From contig CAWIVZ010000008.1 in the NCBI GenBank assembly GCA_963839645.1, forward strand, positions 62,001 to 126,000: a DNA stretch of 64,000 nucleotides. The letters run 5' to 3'. The notes below the pieces were generated by a model. The model did not search any database and was not told the DNA's origin. It was given only the letters and a program-made list of their open reading frames with translations. The position numbers and the translations under genes are program-made. This document shows, piece by piece, positions 36,528 to 45,501 of the stretch. The DNA is from PALSA-911 sp963839645. Lineage in GTDB: Bacteria; Pseudomonadota; Alphaproteobacteria; Acetobacterales; Acetobacteraceae. The first letter of the stretch is position 1; each line of letters starts with the position of its first letter.

Positions 36528-36580
36528 GCGAAAGGGGCCGGCCTCGAACGGCAGATGGATCGTCTGGGCCGGCGGGCGCC

Positions 36581-37795
36581 TCAGATCACACCCTTGCCAC
36601 GAAGCTCCGCCAGCTTCGCGTCATCCAGCCCCAGCGCCTGCTTCAGAACCTCATCCGTATGCTGCCCGAGCACGGGCGGCGGCAGGCGGTAATCGGGGGG
36701 GGTTTCCGACAGCCGCACCGGGTTGGCGATCACCTTCACCGTCTTGCCTTGCGGCAGCGAGGCATGCGGCATCTCCACCACCACGCCGCGCGCCTGCACG
36801 TGCGGATCGGCGAACACCTGCTTCAGCGTGTTGATCGGGCCGCAGCCGATCTTCAGCTCCTCCAGCCGGTCCACCCACCAGTTCGTCGGATGCGTCTGCA
36901 TCACCGGCGTCAGCGTGTCGGTCACCAGCTGGCGATTCGCCACCCGGGCGGCGTTGGTGGCGAAGCGCTCGTCGGCCAGCAGATGCGTCAGATCGAACGC
37001 CTCGCAGAAGCGCTTGAAGGTGGGATCGTTGCCGACCGACAGCACCATATAGCCGTCCTCGGTCGGGAACACCTGATACGGCACGATGTTCGGATGCTGG
37101 TTGCCCAGCCGCGCCGGGTTCTCCCCGGTCGCCAGATAGTTCATGCCCTGGTTCGCCAGCCAGGCCACATGCGTGTCGAGCATGCCGATGTCGATCTGCT
37201 GACCGATCCCCGTCGCATCGCGATGGCGGATGGCGGCCAGGATGCCGATGCAGCCGTACAGCCCGGCGAACAGATCGGCGACCGGCACGCCCACCTTCTG
37301 CGGCTGGCCGTCCGGCTCCCCGGTCAGGCTCATCACCCCGCCCATGCCCTGGATCAGGCTGTCATACCCGGGGCGCGGCGCGTACGGTCCGGTCTGGCCG
37401 AAGCCGGTGATCGAGCAATAGACCAGCTTTGGAAACTTCGCGTGCAGCTGCTCATAGCCCAGGCCGTATTTCGCCAGCGCGCCGACCTTGAAGTTCTCCA
37501 CCAGGATGTCGCATTGCGCGATCAGCTGCAGCGCCAGTTCCTGGCCTTCCTTCGTCGCGATATCCAGCGTGACCGAGCGCTTGTTGCGGTTCACCCCGAC
37601 GAAATAGGCACTTTCCTTCGTGCCCGGCATCACCGGCGGCGCAAAGCCGCGGGTATCGTCGCCCGAGCCCGGCTTTTCGATCTTGATCACATCGGCGCCG
37701 AGATCACCCAGCATCTGCGCGCAGGTCGGTCCGGCCAGGACGCGGGTAAGGTCGAATACGCGCAGGCCCTTAAGCGGACCGGTCGGTGTGCTCAT
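36581..37795 (-). CDS. CaiB/BaiF-family (class III) CoA-transferase
   Basis: 404 residues. GLRVFDLTRVLAGPTCAQMLGDLGADVIKIE is the N-terminal signature, and the catalytic aspartate lies in GVPVADLFAGLYGCIG at about 172. These enzymes move CoA between carboxylic acids, often at the start of a degradation pathway. Here it is downstream, on the same strand, of the CMD-dehydrogenase-hydratase genes, which fits a role in activating the same substrate. The substrate is not identifiable from the sequence. Confidence 0.92.
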   Translation of the reverse strand: MSTPTGPLKGLRVFDLTRVLAGPTCAQMLGDLGADVIKIEKPGSGDDTRGFAPPVMPGTKESAYFVGVNRNKRSVTLDIATKEGQELALQLIAQCDILVENFKVGALAKYGLGYEQLHAKFPKLVYCSITGFGQTGPYAPRPGYDSLIQGMGGVMSLTGEPDGQPQKVGVPVADLFAGLYGCIGILAAIRHRDATGIGQQIDIGMLDTHVAWLANQGMNYLATGENPARLGNQHPNIVPYQVFPTEDGYMVLSVGNDPTFKRFCEAFDLTHLLADERFATNAARVANRQLVTDTLTPVMQTHPTNWWVDRLEELKIGCGPINTLKQVFADPHVQARGVVVEMPHASLPQGKTVKVIANPVRLSETPPDYRLPPPVLGQHTDEVLKQALGLDDAKLAELRGKGVI

Positions 37796-37870
37796 GCGGA
37801 GGCTCCTGATATTTCCTGCACCGGTTATAGGTCCGCGACCGGACTGGCAAACCGCCGGCCCCGTTAGCTA

Positions 37871-38266
37871 TCAACGCGACAGTTCCAGCTTGTAGGTGCA
37901 GACCAGCTTGGACGGCGGCGGCTGGCGCAAATCCAGCGTGCCCAGGAATTTCTCGCCACTGAACTGGCCGGACACGGTGTTCTTGAACGACCCGGTCAGG
38001 CTATCGCGCCAGTTATCCATCGTCAGGGAGCCGTTCGCCGCCACACGCCCCTTGAAATCGCCGTAGACCACCTCTCCCCCCGTTACGCGCATCGGCGTGC
38101 CGGTCTGGGTCGTCGGGCAATTGCCGACACCATCGGTGATGTTCTTGGTTTCCCCGGTGTAGTAGCCGTCGAAAATCGTGGCGGCCGGTCCGACCTGACA
38201 GCCCGCGACCGGCAGGGTCAGCGCCAAAAGACCCAGTACGGTCCGTAGAAAGTTTGTCTTCGGCAT
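37871..38266 (-). CDS. Small lipoprotein, family member A (unknown function)
   Basis: 131 residues. A signal peptide ends in the lipobox LPVAGC at about residue 23. The mature domain has FDGYYTGETKN, a cysteine near 49, several glycine-rich beta strands (GDFKGRVAANGSLTM, VSGQFSGEKFLGTLD) and ends CTYKLELSR. The gene at 38315 and the one at 52626 share this plan: DG-x-Y-x-G after the lipobox, two cysteines and a final C-x-Y/F block. It looks like a small beta-barrel or lipocalin-like fold. Function unknown. Confidence 0.75.
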   Translation of the reverse strand: MPKTNFLRTVLGLLALTLPVAGCQVGPAATIFDGYYTGETKNITDGVGNCPTTQTGTPMRVTGGEVVYGDFKGRVAANGSLTMDNWRDSLTGSFKNTVSGQFSGEKFLGTLDLRQPPPSKLVCTYKLELSR

Positions 38267-38314
38267 GATCCCCTCATCGTCCCGATCCAGGAAGCCGCCC
38301 GCGGAAGCGGCCGG

Positions 38315-38677
38315 CTACTGGCGGGTCATTTCCAGTTTGTAGGTGCAAAAAATCCCCGGGGCCACGAACAGGCCCTGCTGGAACTGGCCGACGAACCGGT
38401 CGCCGGTGAACTGACCGGACAGCGTGTTCTGCTGGGACTGCATCTGCACCGTGCCGGTCGGACTGACCCAGCCGCGGAACAGGCCGAACGACACCCGTCC
38501 GCCCACGACATTCATCGCACTCGTGGTCGTCGATGGCTGGCAGTTATAGACGGGCGGCGAAACATTGATCGCTTCGCCGGTGTAGGTGCCATCGAAAGTG
38601 GTAACCACGGGCCCCGTGTGGCAGGCCACGATCGGCAGGCACAAGGCAACCGCGCGAAGAACGGATCTCCACTGCAT
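38315..38677 (-). CDS. Small lipoprotein, family member B (unknown function)
   Basis: 120 residues, with signal and lipobox LPIVAC at about 19, then FDGTYTGEAINV, a cysteine near 45, FGLFRGWVSPTGTVQMQSQ, LSGQFTGDRFVGQFQ and a final CTYKLEMTRQ. It is clearly related to its neighbour at 37871 (about 50 nt away, same strand) and more distantly to 52626-53063. It lies 15 nt after the enoyl-CoA hydratase gene and so may be co-transcribed with it. Confidence 0.75.
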   Translation of the reverse strand: MQWRSVLRAVALCLPIVACHTGPVVTTFDGTYTGEAINVSPPVYNCQPSTTTSAMNVVGGRVSFGLFRGWVSPTGTVQMQSQQNTLSGQFTGDRFVGQFQQGLFVAPGIFCTYKLEMTRQ

Positions 38678-38692
38678 TGGAACCTCCCCCTC

Positions 38693-39460
38693 TCAGTAGA
38701 ACTTCGAAAAATCCGGTTTGCGCTTTTCGGCGAACGCGGTGAACGCCTCCTTCGCCTCCGGCGAGACCAGACGCTGCTTGAAGATCGTCAGTTCCGCTTC
38801 CATCCGCCCCGGCACGTCCTGCGTGTCGTGCTTCATCAGCGCCTTGGTCTGGCGCACCGCTTCCGGCGGCAGAGCGGCCAGTCGGCCGGCCATTTCGCGA
38901 GCGGTATCCATCAGCACGGCCTGATCCACCACCTTGTTGACCATGCCCCATTCAAGCGCGGTTTGCGCGTCGATCCCCTCGCCCAGCAGCAGCATCGCGC
39001 TGGCCCGCACATGCCCGATCGCACGCGGCACCAGCATCGAACTCGCTGCCTCCGGCACCAGGCCCAGCGCCGTGAACGGCATCATGAACCGCGCGTTGGT
39101 CGCAGCAACCAGCAGGTCGCAATGCATCAGCATGGTCGTGCCGACACCGATCGCCATGCCGTTCACCGCGCCGATCAGCGGCTTCTGCAAGCCGGAGATC
39201 GCCGGCAGGAACCGCCCGGCCGAACTTTCCAGCCCGCCATTGGCGCGCTTCTGGAAATCCCCGACATCGTTGCCGGAAGTGAACGCGTCGCCGGTGCCGG
39301 TCAGCACCAGCACCCGCACGGAGGGGTCGTCGTTGGCGGCGTCGAAGGCGGCGGCCATCGCGTTGTACATGTCCCGCGTCAGGGCGTTCTTCTTCTCCGG
39401 CCGGTTCAGCCGGATCTCCAGCACGCCGCCGGCGTTGGAGAGGATCACGTGCTCGGACAT
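38693..39460 (-). CDS. Enoyl-CoA hydratase/isomerase family protein
   Basis: 255 residues of the crotonase fold. LEIRLNRPEKKNALTRDMYNAM opens it, the first oxyanion-hole loop is TSGNDVGDFQKR, and the second is AVNGMAIGVGTTMLMHCDLLVAATNARFMMPFTALGLVPEAASS. It most likely hydrates or isomerises an enoyl-CoA, in a set with the dehydrogenase 14 nt upstream and the CoA-transferase downstream. Confidence 0.92.
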   Translation of the reverse strand: MSEHVILSNAGGVLEIRLNRPEKKNALTRDMYNAMAAAFDAANDDPSVRVLVLTGTGDAFTSGNDVGDFQKRANGGLESSAGRFLPAISGLQKPLIGAVNGMAIGVGTTMLMHCDLLVAATNARFMMPFTALGLVPEAASSMLVPRAIGHVRASAMLLLGEGIDAQTALEWGMVNKVVDQAVLMDTAREMAGRLAALPPEAVRQTKALMKHDTQDVPGRMEAELTIFKQRLVSPEAKEAFTAFAEKRKPDFSKFY

Positions 39461-39474
39461 GGTGGTTTCCTTTA

Positions 39475-40383
39475 TTACTTAACGCCCAATTCTTCCCCGG
39501 CCAGCTTTTCCGGCAGCCTCGCCAGTTCCGTATGATCCGCCCCCGGTCCAAGCATCATCGCGGTCGCGGCGGTCAGTTCCCGGCACAGTGCGGAAAAGGG
39601 TGTCGCGGTGCCGGTTTCACGCCCGACGCCCATGGCGATGGACAGATCCTTCACCAGCAGATCCAGCGAGAAGCCGCTGTCGAATTTGCGCGACAGCACG
39701 AACTGCTTGAACTTCTTCTGCGTCGAGTTGTTCATTCCCGTCGCGGCGTTCAGCACATCCACCATCACCTCCGGGTCCAGCCCGAAGCGCTGGCCTATCA
39801 GCAGCGCCTCGATCCCGATCAGGAAGCCGCCGGCGCTGACCAGATTGTTCAGCGCCTTCATCGCCTGGCCCGACCCCACGCCGCCGGTGCGCAGAATGGA
39901 CGTTCCCATGCCCTCCAGCACCGGCAGGGCCCGGTCGATGATGGCGGACTCGCCGCCCACCATGATCGCCAATTGCCCGGTCTTGGCCCGCGGCACGCCG
40001 CCGGAAACCGGCGCGTCGATCAGGTGCCCGCCGAGTGCGGCCACCTTTTCCGCCAGCGCCTTCGTCACGCTCGGCTCGCCGGAGCTCATTTCGATCACGA
40101 TCGTGCCAGGCCGGATGCCCGCCAGGATGCTGTCCTCGGCCTCCGCCAGCACATGCGAGACGATCTTGCTGGTCGGCAGCATGGTGACGACGACGTCCGA
40201 GCCCGCCGCCAGCAGGCGCAGGCTGTCGGGGGCGAAGCCCCCGACCTGCTGGACGAAGTTGTTGGCGGTCTCGCGCCGGCTGTCGTTCACGTGCACGGTG
40301 AAGCCGGCGCGCACCAGGCAGGCCGCCATCGGCCAGCCCATGTTGCCGACGCCGACGAAGCCGACGGTTGGCTTTTCCGACAT
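39475..40383 (-). CDS. NAD(P)-dependent beta-hydroxyacid dehydrogenase (3-hydroxyisobutyrate dehydrogenase type)
   Basis: About 302 residues. The N-terminal Rossmann motif is VGFVGVGNMGWPMAACLVRAGF, the substrate-binding signature is IDAPVSGGVPRAKTGQLAIMVGG, and the catalytic lysine lies in GSGQAMKALNNLVSAG. It oxidises a beta-hydroxy acid such as hydroxyisobutyrate, tartronate or a related compound. The ATG at 40383 lies inside the end of the upstream CMD gene, a 97-nt overlap. Confidence 0.9.
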   Translation of the reverse strand: MSEKPTVGFVGVGNMGWPMAACLVRAGFTVHVNDSRRETANNFVQQVGGFAPDSLRLLAAGSDVVVTMLPTSKIVSHVLAEAEDSILAGIRPGTIVIEMSSGEPSVTKALAEKVAALGGHLIDAPVSGGVPRAKTGQLAIMVGGESAIIDRALPVLEGMGTSILRTGGVGSGQAMKALNNLVSAGGFLIGIEALLIGQRFGLDPEVMVDVLNAATGMNNSTQKKFKQFVLSRKFDSGFSLDLLVKDLSIAMGVGRETGTATPFSALCRELTAATAMMLGPGADHTELARLPEKLAGEELGVK

Positions 40384-40796
40384 GGATAGTCGCCGCTCTT
40401 GGCCGAGTCGATTTCCTTGAACACCTCGGAGGCGAGGCGGAATGCCTCCACCGCCGCCGGCACGCCGCAATAGCCGCCGACCTGCAGCAGCACTTCCTTG
40501 ATCTCATCGCGCGTCACGCCGTTGTTCAGCGCGCCGCGGATATGCAGCTTGAACTCATGGCCGCGGTTCAGCGCCGACAGCATGGCGAGGTTGAGCATGC
40601 TGCGCGTCTTGCGATCCAGTCCCGGACGGGTCCAGATCGCGCCCCAGGCACTTTCGGTGGCCTGCTGCTGCAGGGCGGCGTTGAAGTCGGTCGCGGCGGC
40701 GATGGACTTGTTCACATACTCGTCACCGAGCACCTCGCGGCGGACCTGCAGGCCCTTCTTGAACAGGTCGCTGGAAAATTCGGGACGATCGGCCAT
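40287..40796 (-). CDS. Carboxymuconolactone decarboxylase (CMD) family protein
   Basis: The first about 130 residues match the CMD fold: FKKGLQVRREVLGDEYVNKSI, WTRPGLDRKTRSMLNLAMLSALNRGHEFKLHIRGALNNGVTRDEIKEVLLQVGGYCGVPAAVEAFRLASEVF. The catalytic-type histidine/glutamate positions of decarboxylases are present, with no AhpD-like C-x2-C. Translation then runs about 32 residues into the dehydrogenase gene in another frame before stopping. The ATG at 40796 begins MADRPEF. It is the first gene of the leftward catabolic set, divergent from the lactonase-like gene. Confidence 0.85.
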   Translation of the reverse strand: MADRPEFSSDLFKKGLQVRREVLGDEYVNKSIAAATDFNAALQQQATESAWGAIWTRPGLDRKTRSMLNLAMLSALNRGHEFKLHIRGALNNGVTRDEIKEVLLQVGGYCGVPAAVEAFRLASEVFKEIDSAKSGDYPCRKSQPSASSASATWAGRWRPAWCAPASPCT

Positions 40797-40920
40797 GGGT
40801 TCATCTCCTCCATCTTGGCGGGCAATTGGACTGGCCGGACCGTAGAGATTGCCACCAGGGACGGCAAGCGGTTGACTGGCCGCCAACCAACAACCCAAGC
40901 GCACCACGGGGAAACGAACC

Positions 40921-41736
40921 ATGAGCGAGACGCCCGCCGTCACCTATGAAATCCTGGCACTGCGCTACGGCATCTTCGATGGCCGCATCCAGGCGCAGCA
41001 CTACCTGATGCCGGACGACCACATGGCGCCGGCCAAGCTGGACTTCCTGGTCTTCACCATCCGCGGCGGCGGCCGCACCATCGTCATGGACACCGGCTTC
41101 AACCCGGCTTCCGCCCAGCGCCGCGGGCGCGAGCTGATCCGCCCGGTGGACGAGGCGCTGCGCATGGTCGGCGTCGAACCCTCCGAGGTGGCGGACGTGG
41201 TGCTGACCCACATGCACTGGGACCATGCCGGCGGCATGGAATACTTCCCCAAGGCCAATTTCCACATCCAGGAAGCGGAAATGGCCTATTGCACCGGACC
41301 CTGCATGTGCCTGCCCTTCCTGCGCCGGCCGTTCGACGTGGAGGATGTGCAAAGCGCGGTGCGCGCGCTGTATGCCGACAAGCTGAAATTCCACAACGGC
41401 ACCAGCGAGATCGCGCCCGGCGTCACCCTGCATCTGATCGGCGGACACTCCATGGGCATCCAGGCGATCCGGGTGCCGACCAAGCGCGGCTGGGTCGTGC
41501 TGGCCGGCGACAGCTCGCACATGTGGGGCAATATCCGCCAGCGCAATCCGTTCCCGGTGGTGGTGGACGTGGCGCGGATGCTGAAGGGCTACGACATCCT
41601 GGAAAGCCTGGCCGACGGCCCCGACCACATCATCCCCGGCCACGACCCGCTGATCCTGGAAACCTTCCCGCGCTATCGCGGCCTGGAGGATGTGGTGCAG
41701 CTCGATTTGCCGCCCGTCGCACCGATCATCGCATAA
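40921..41736 (+). CDS. Metallo-beta-lactamase-fold hydrolase, N-acyl-homoserine-lactonase family
   Basis: 271 residues. The zinc motif HMHWDHAGG (H-x-H-x-DH) at about 98-106, a second histidine in LIGGHSMGIQA at about 178, the aspartate in VLAGDSSHMWGN and the final histidine in HIIPGHDPLIL are all in place. This AiiA-like subfamily opens lactones; many members act on pathway intermediates rather than quorum signals. It is divergent from the CMD gene across 124 nt, so a shared lactone substrate is an attractive inference. Confidence 0.88.
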   Translation: MSETPAVTYEILALRYGIFDGRIQAQHYLMPDDHMAPAKLDFLVFTIRGGGRTIVMDTGFNPASAQRRGRELIRPVDEALRMVGVEPSEVADVVLTHMHWDHAGGMEYFPKANFHIQEAEMAYCTGPCMCLPFLRRPFDVEDVQSAVRALYADKLKFHNGTSEIAPGVTLHLIGGHSMGIQAIRVPTKRGWVVLAGDSSHMWGNIRQRNPFPVVVDVARMLKGYDILESLADGPDHIIPGHDPLILETFPRYRGLEDVVQLDLPPVAPIIA

Positions 41737-41815
41737 TCTTCGCTTCCGTTCCGGCGCGAAGGCGGCCACCCTGGGCACGTGCACGTATCCCTGCGAAGGC
41801 TCCTGCGACTGCTGA

Positions 41816-44141
41816 TTGTCAATCCCCCTGGTTCTGATACTGGCGCTGGCGGGGCTGATCGCCGGCGCGCTGTGGTGGAGCCTGCCCGCCGCACGCCAGA
41901 GCCTCGCCATTCCCGGCCTGTCCGGCCCGGTGGAGATCAGTTTCGACCAGGATGGCGTGCCCCGCATCCATGCCGCCACGGCACTGGACGGCGCGGCCGC
42001 GCTCGGCTTCGTCCATGCCCGCGACCGCATGTTCCAGATGGACCTGATGCGGCGCAACGCCTCCGGCCGGCTGTCGGAAATTGCCGGGCCGGTGACGCTG
42101 AAGCTGGACCGGACGATGCGCGCGCTCGGCCTGCGCCGCGCGGCGGAAGCCGATCTCGCCACGCTTGCCGGCGGAAACCCGCGCCATGCTGGAGGCCTAT
42201 GCGCGCGGCGTGAATGCCTGGATCTCGGCGCGCGGAAGGTTCAGCGCGCCGGAGTTCCTGCTGTTCGGCGCGCCCGCGCCCTGGACGCCGGTGGACAGCC
42301 TGCTATGGGGCAAGACGATGGGGCTGTGGCTGTCGTCGAACTGGCGCATGAAGCTCGCCCGCCTGTCGATGGCCGGCAAGCTCGATCCGCGCATCGTCGA
42401 CGAGCTTTGGCCGCCCGACATCACCGACGGCAGGCCCTATGCGGCCGTCCCGCCGGATGCCCGCACGGCACGGGCCGCCGAGCGGCTGGCCGCCGCCTTG
42501 CCGGTGTTTCCCGGCCCGTTCACCCTGCCCGGCAGCGCGTCCAACGAATGGGCGGTGGATGGTGCGCACAGCGCCACCGGCGCGCCGCTGCTGGCGGGCG
42601 ATCCGCATCTGGCGTTCGGCAAGCCGGGCATCTGGTACCTGGCGCGGATCGAAACCGCCGACGGCATCCTGGCCGGCGCCACCGCCCCCGGCGTTCCCTT
42701 CCTGGTGATCGGCCACAACGGCCACATCGCCTGGACCTTCACCACCACCGGCGCCGACGTGCAGGACGTGTTCATCGAAACCCCGGCCATCACCGCCGAC
42801 GGCCAGCCGGGCTACCTGACCCCGGACGGACCGCGCCCGTTCACGGTCCGCGATGAACGCATCCGCATCCGCGGCCAGCCCGACGAGATCCTGCGCGTAC
42901 GCGAAACCCGCCACGGTCCGGTGATCTCCGACCTGACGGACCCGTCCGGCCCGTTGCTGGCCGTAGCGATGGGCAACCTCGCCCCCGGCGACACAGCCGC
43001 CGCCGGCCTGGAGGCGCTGAACCAGGCAACCGACATCGACCAGGCCGGGCTCGCGGCCGGCAGGATAAGCGCCCCGGCGCAGAACCTGCTGGTGGCCGAC
43101 CGTGAACGCATCGCCCTGTATGTAACCGGCCGCATCCCGGTGCGCCGCAACCCGAACGGCCGCGATCCGGTTCCCGGCGCGGACGGCTCGCATGACTGGT
43201 TCGGCATGGCCTCCGGTGCCCAGCTGCCCCGCTACATCGCCCCCGCCAGCGGCCGGCTGGTCAATGCCAACGAGCGCATCGCGCCGCCGAATTTTCCCAT
43301 TTTCCTCGGCGATGACTGGTTCGGCGACTGGCGCAGCCGCCGCATCCGCGAACTGCTGGACGCGAGCGCCAAGCATAGCGTGGAGGAGTTCACCCGCATG
43401 CAGACCGACGTTGGCAGCACCTATGCCCGGCAGATCCTGCCGGCGCTGCTGGCGCTTGACCTGCCGCGCGGCACGGCGGCACAGGCCCTGGCGCTGCTGC
43501 GCGGCTGGGACGGCGCGATGGCGATGGACCGGCCGCAGCCGCTGATCTTCAACCAATGGCTGGAATATTTCTTCGCCCTGGTGCTGGAAAAGACCGGCAT
43601 TCCCCGCGCCGCCGCCGGTCCGCGGATGGAAACCGTCGCCTTCGTGCTGTCGCCGGCGGGCGCGCACTGGTGCGGTGGAGACTGTTCGGACCTCGTGCGC
43701 CAGGCGTTCGAGCGCGCGGTGGACGTGCTGCGCCGCCAGCATGGCGCCGATCCCGCCGCCTGGCGCTGGGGGAACGTGCACCAGGCGGTGTTCGCCCATC
43801 CCATCCTGCGCGCCATTCCCGTGCTGGGCTGGCTGACCACGCGGCGCATCCCCGTTCCCGGCGACGACAGCACGGTCAACCGCCAGGATGGCCGACCGGT
43901 CGGCATTTCTGCCTCCATGTTTGATTCCGTGCACGGCGCCTCGTATCGCGGGGTGTATGATCTGGCCGACCTCGATCGGTCGCGATTCGTGATGGCGCCC
44001 GGTCAGTCCGGCAATCCCTTGTCTCGGCATGCCGCCGATTTCATATCCAGGTGGCGCGATGGGGATACGGTGACCCTCGGGCCGCTGCCCGGACGGGTAA
44101 CCGCCACGATCCATCTGACACCGGGCCGCCTGCCACCTTAA
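41816..44141 (+). CDS. Penicillin acylase family protein (Ntn hydrolase), frame interrupted
   Basis: A secreted amidase of the penicillin/acyl-homoserine-lactone acylase family. The N-terminal segment has one membrane anchor, then ISFDQDGVPRIHAATALDGAAALGFVHARDRMFQMDLMRR. The nucleophile serine is in LPGSASNEWAVDG after the spacer. The frame breaks near 42165 (CTTG for an expected CTG); the rest runs cleanly to 44141. The TTG at 41816 directly follows a stop and has no ribosome site, while the next frame from a GTG at 41779 (MHVSLRRLLRLLIV) would join smoothly if one A at 41821-41822 were dropped, so the real start is probably 41779. Confidence 0.83.
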
Positions 44142-44151
44142 GGTTATTGCC

Positions 44152-44652
44152 ATGCAAACGATGTATGACGCCACCTCCGCCCTGCACGAAGACGAGATCC
44201 TGACCAGCGGGGTGCTGTCGCGGCGCTTCGCCGCATGGTGGGTCGACATGGTGCTGATCGGCGTGCTGATGGCGGGAGCCTATACCCTGACCGCGGCCTT
44301 CGGGCTGGTGACGCTCGGATTGGGCTGGTACCTGCTGCCCTGGGTGCCGGTTGTGCCGTTCCTCTATCACTGGATCAGCCTCGCCAGCCCGATGTCCGCC
44401 ACGCCCGGCCAGGCGATGATGGGCCTGATCCTGCGGCGCAACGGTGATCTCGGGCGGCCGGACGTCGTCGAAACCGCGGTGTGGGTGGTGATCTACTACC
44501 TGACCCTGGCGGTGTTCTGCCCGGCCCTGCTGATCATGCTGTTCACCGTGCGCAAGCGCGGCCTGCACGACATGGTCAGCGGGCTGGTGCTGGTCCGCAG
44601 ACGGGCGTTGACCCCGCCCTCGGGCTACTGGAACAATGCCGATAACCGTTGA
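44152..44652 (+). CDS. RDD family membrane protein
   Basis: 166 residues with about four hydrophobic segments. The RDD-type signature appears as SRRFAAWWVDMVLIG (arginine and aspartate of segment 1) and ATPGQAMMGLILRR, ending with KRGLHDMVSGLVLVRR. Family members are inner-membrane proteins, some linked to ion exchange. It lies 10 nt after the penicillin acylase gene and 21 nt before bpt. No specific role can be read. Confidence 0.85.
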   Translation: MQTMYDATSALHEDEILTSGVLSRRFAAWWVDMVLIGVLMAGAYTLTAAFGLVTLGLGWYLLPWVPVVPFLYHWISLASPMSATPGQAMMGLILRRNGDLGRPDVVETAVWVVIYYLTLAVFCPALLIMLFTVRKRGLHDMVSGLVLVRRRALTPPSGYWNNADNR

Positions 44653-44673
44653 CGCCCTCCAGACAGCGTAAAG

Positions 44674-45447
44674 ATGACCTATAAATCCCCGCGCCGGCCG
44701 CAATTCTTCTACACCACCGCGCCCCTGCCCTGCCCCTATGTGGCCGGCCGGACGGAGCGCAAGGTGGTGACGGAGATCACCGGCCCGGATGCCGAGGCGG
44801 TGCACGACCGGCTGTCGCGCGCGGGGTTCCGCCGCAGCCACAACATCGCCTACGCCCCGGTCTGCCCGTCCTGCCAGTCCTGCGTGCCGATCCGCATCCC
44901 CGTCGCCAGCTTCCGGCCGGACCGCACGCTGCGCAAGATCGCCAAGGCCAATGCCGGCCTGGACGGGTTCGAGGTCGCTCCCCGCGCCACCGCCGAGCAG
45001 TTCCAATTGTTCCAGCGCTACCAGCAGATGCGCCATGGCGAAGGGGACATGGCGACTATGAGCTTCTACGACTACCGCGCCATGGTCGAGGACACGCCGA
45101 TCGAGACCTTCATCGCCGAATTCCGCGACGAGGACGAACGCCTGATCGGCGCCTGCCTGACCGATAAGCTCGGCGACGGGCTATCGGCAGTCTACAGTTT
45201 CTTCGCCCCCGGCTTGGATAAACGCTCGCTCGGCACTTTTACGATATTGTGGCTGATCGAACGCACCCGCGCCCTCGGCCTGCCCTATGTCTATCTCGGC
45301 TACTGGGTCCCCGAGAGCCGCAAGATGGCGTACAAGGCCCGCTTTCGGCCGAGCGAAATCCTGATGGGCGGCTCCTGGCGCGTGCTCACGGATCATGAAC
45401 TGGCGCTAAGCAGCACCGAGGCGATGATTTCGGAGACTGCCGGTTAA
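44674..45447 (+). CDS. bpt: Aspartate/glutamate leucyltransferase (arginyl-tRNA-protein transferase family)
   Basis: 257 residues. Adds leucine from tRNA to proteins with N-terminal Asp or Glu, marking them for ClpAP by the N-degron route. CPYVAGRTERKVVTEI, then CPSCQSCVPIRIPVASFRPDRT and the late YVYLGYWVPESRKMAYKARFRPSEIL are family signatures. The start ATG fits homology exactly. Confidence 0.93.
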   Translation: MTYKSPRRPQFFYTTAPLPCPYVAGRTERKVVTEITGPDAEAVHDRLSRAGFRRSHNIAYAPVCPSCQSCVPIRIPVASFRPDRTLRKIAKANAGLDGFEVAPRATAEQFQLFQRYQQMRHGEGDMATMSFYDYRAMVEDTPIETFIAEFRDEDERLIGACLTDKLGDGLSAVYSFFAPGLDKRSLGTFTILWLIERTRALGLPYVYLGYWVPESRKMAYKARFRPSEILMGGSWRVLTDHELALSSTEAMISETAG

Positions 45448-45501
45448 GGCCCACCCTTCGTGCAGCGGCAGCATTCCGCCATGTCGGTGAATACCGCCGC
45501 G

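Noticed and set aside
42303..44249. A 648-codon minus-strand open frame
   Set aside because: Antisense to the penicillin acylase gene; composition is typical of a shadow frame.
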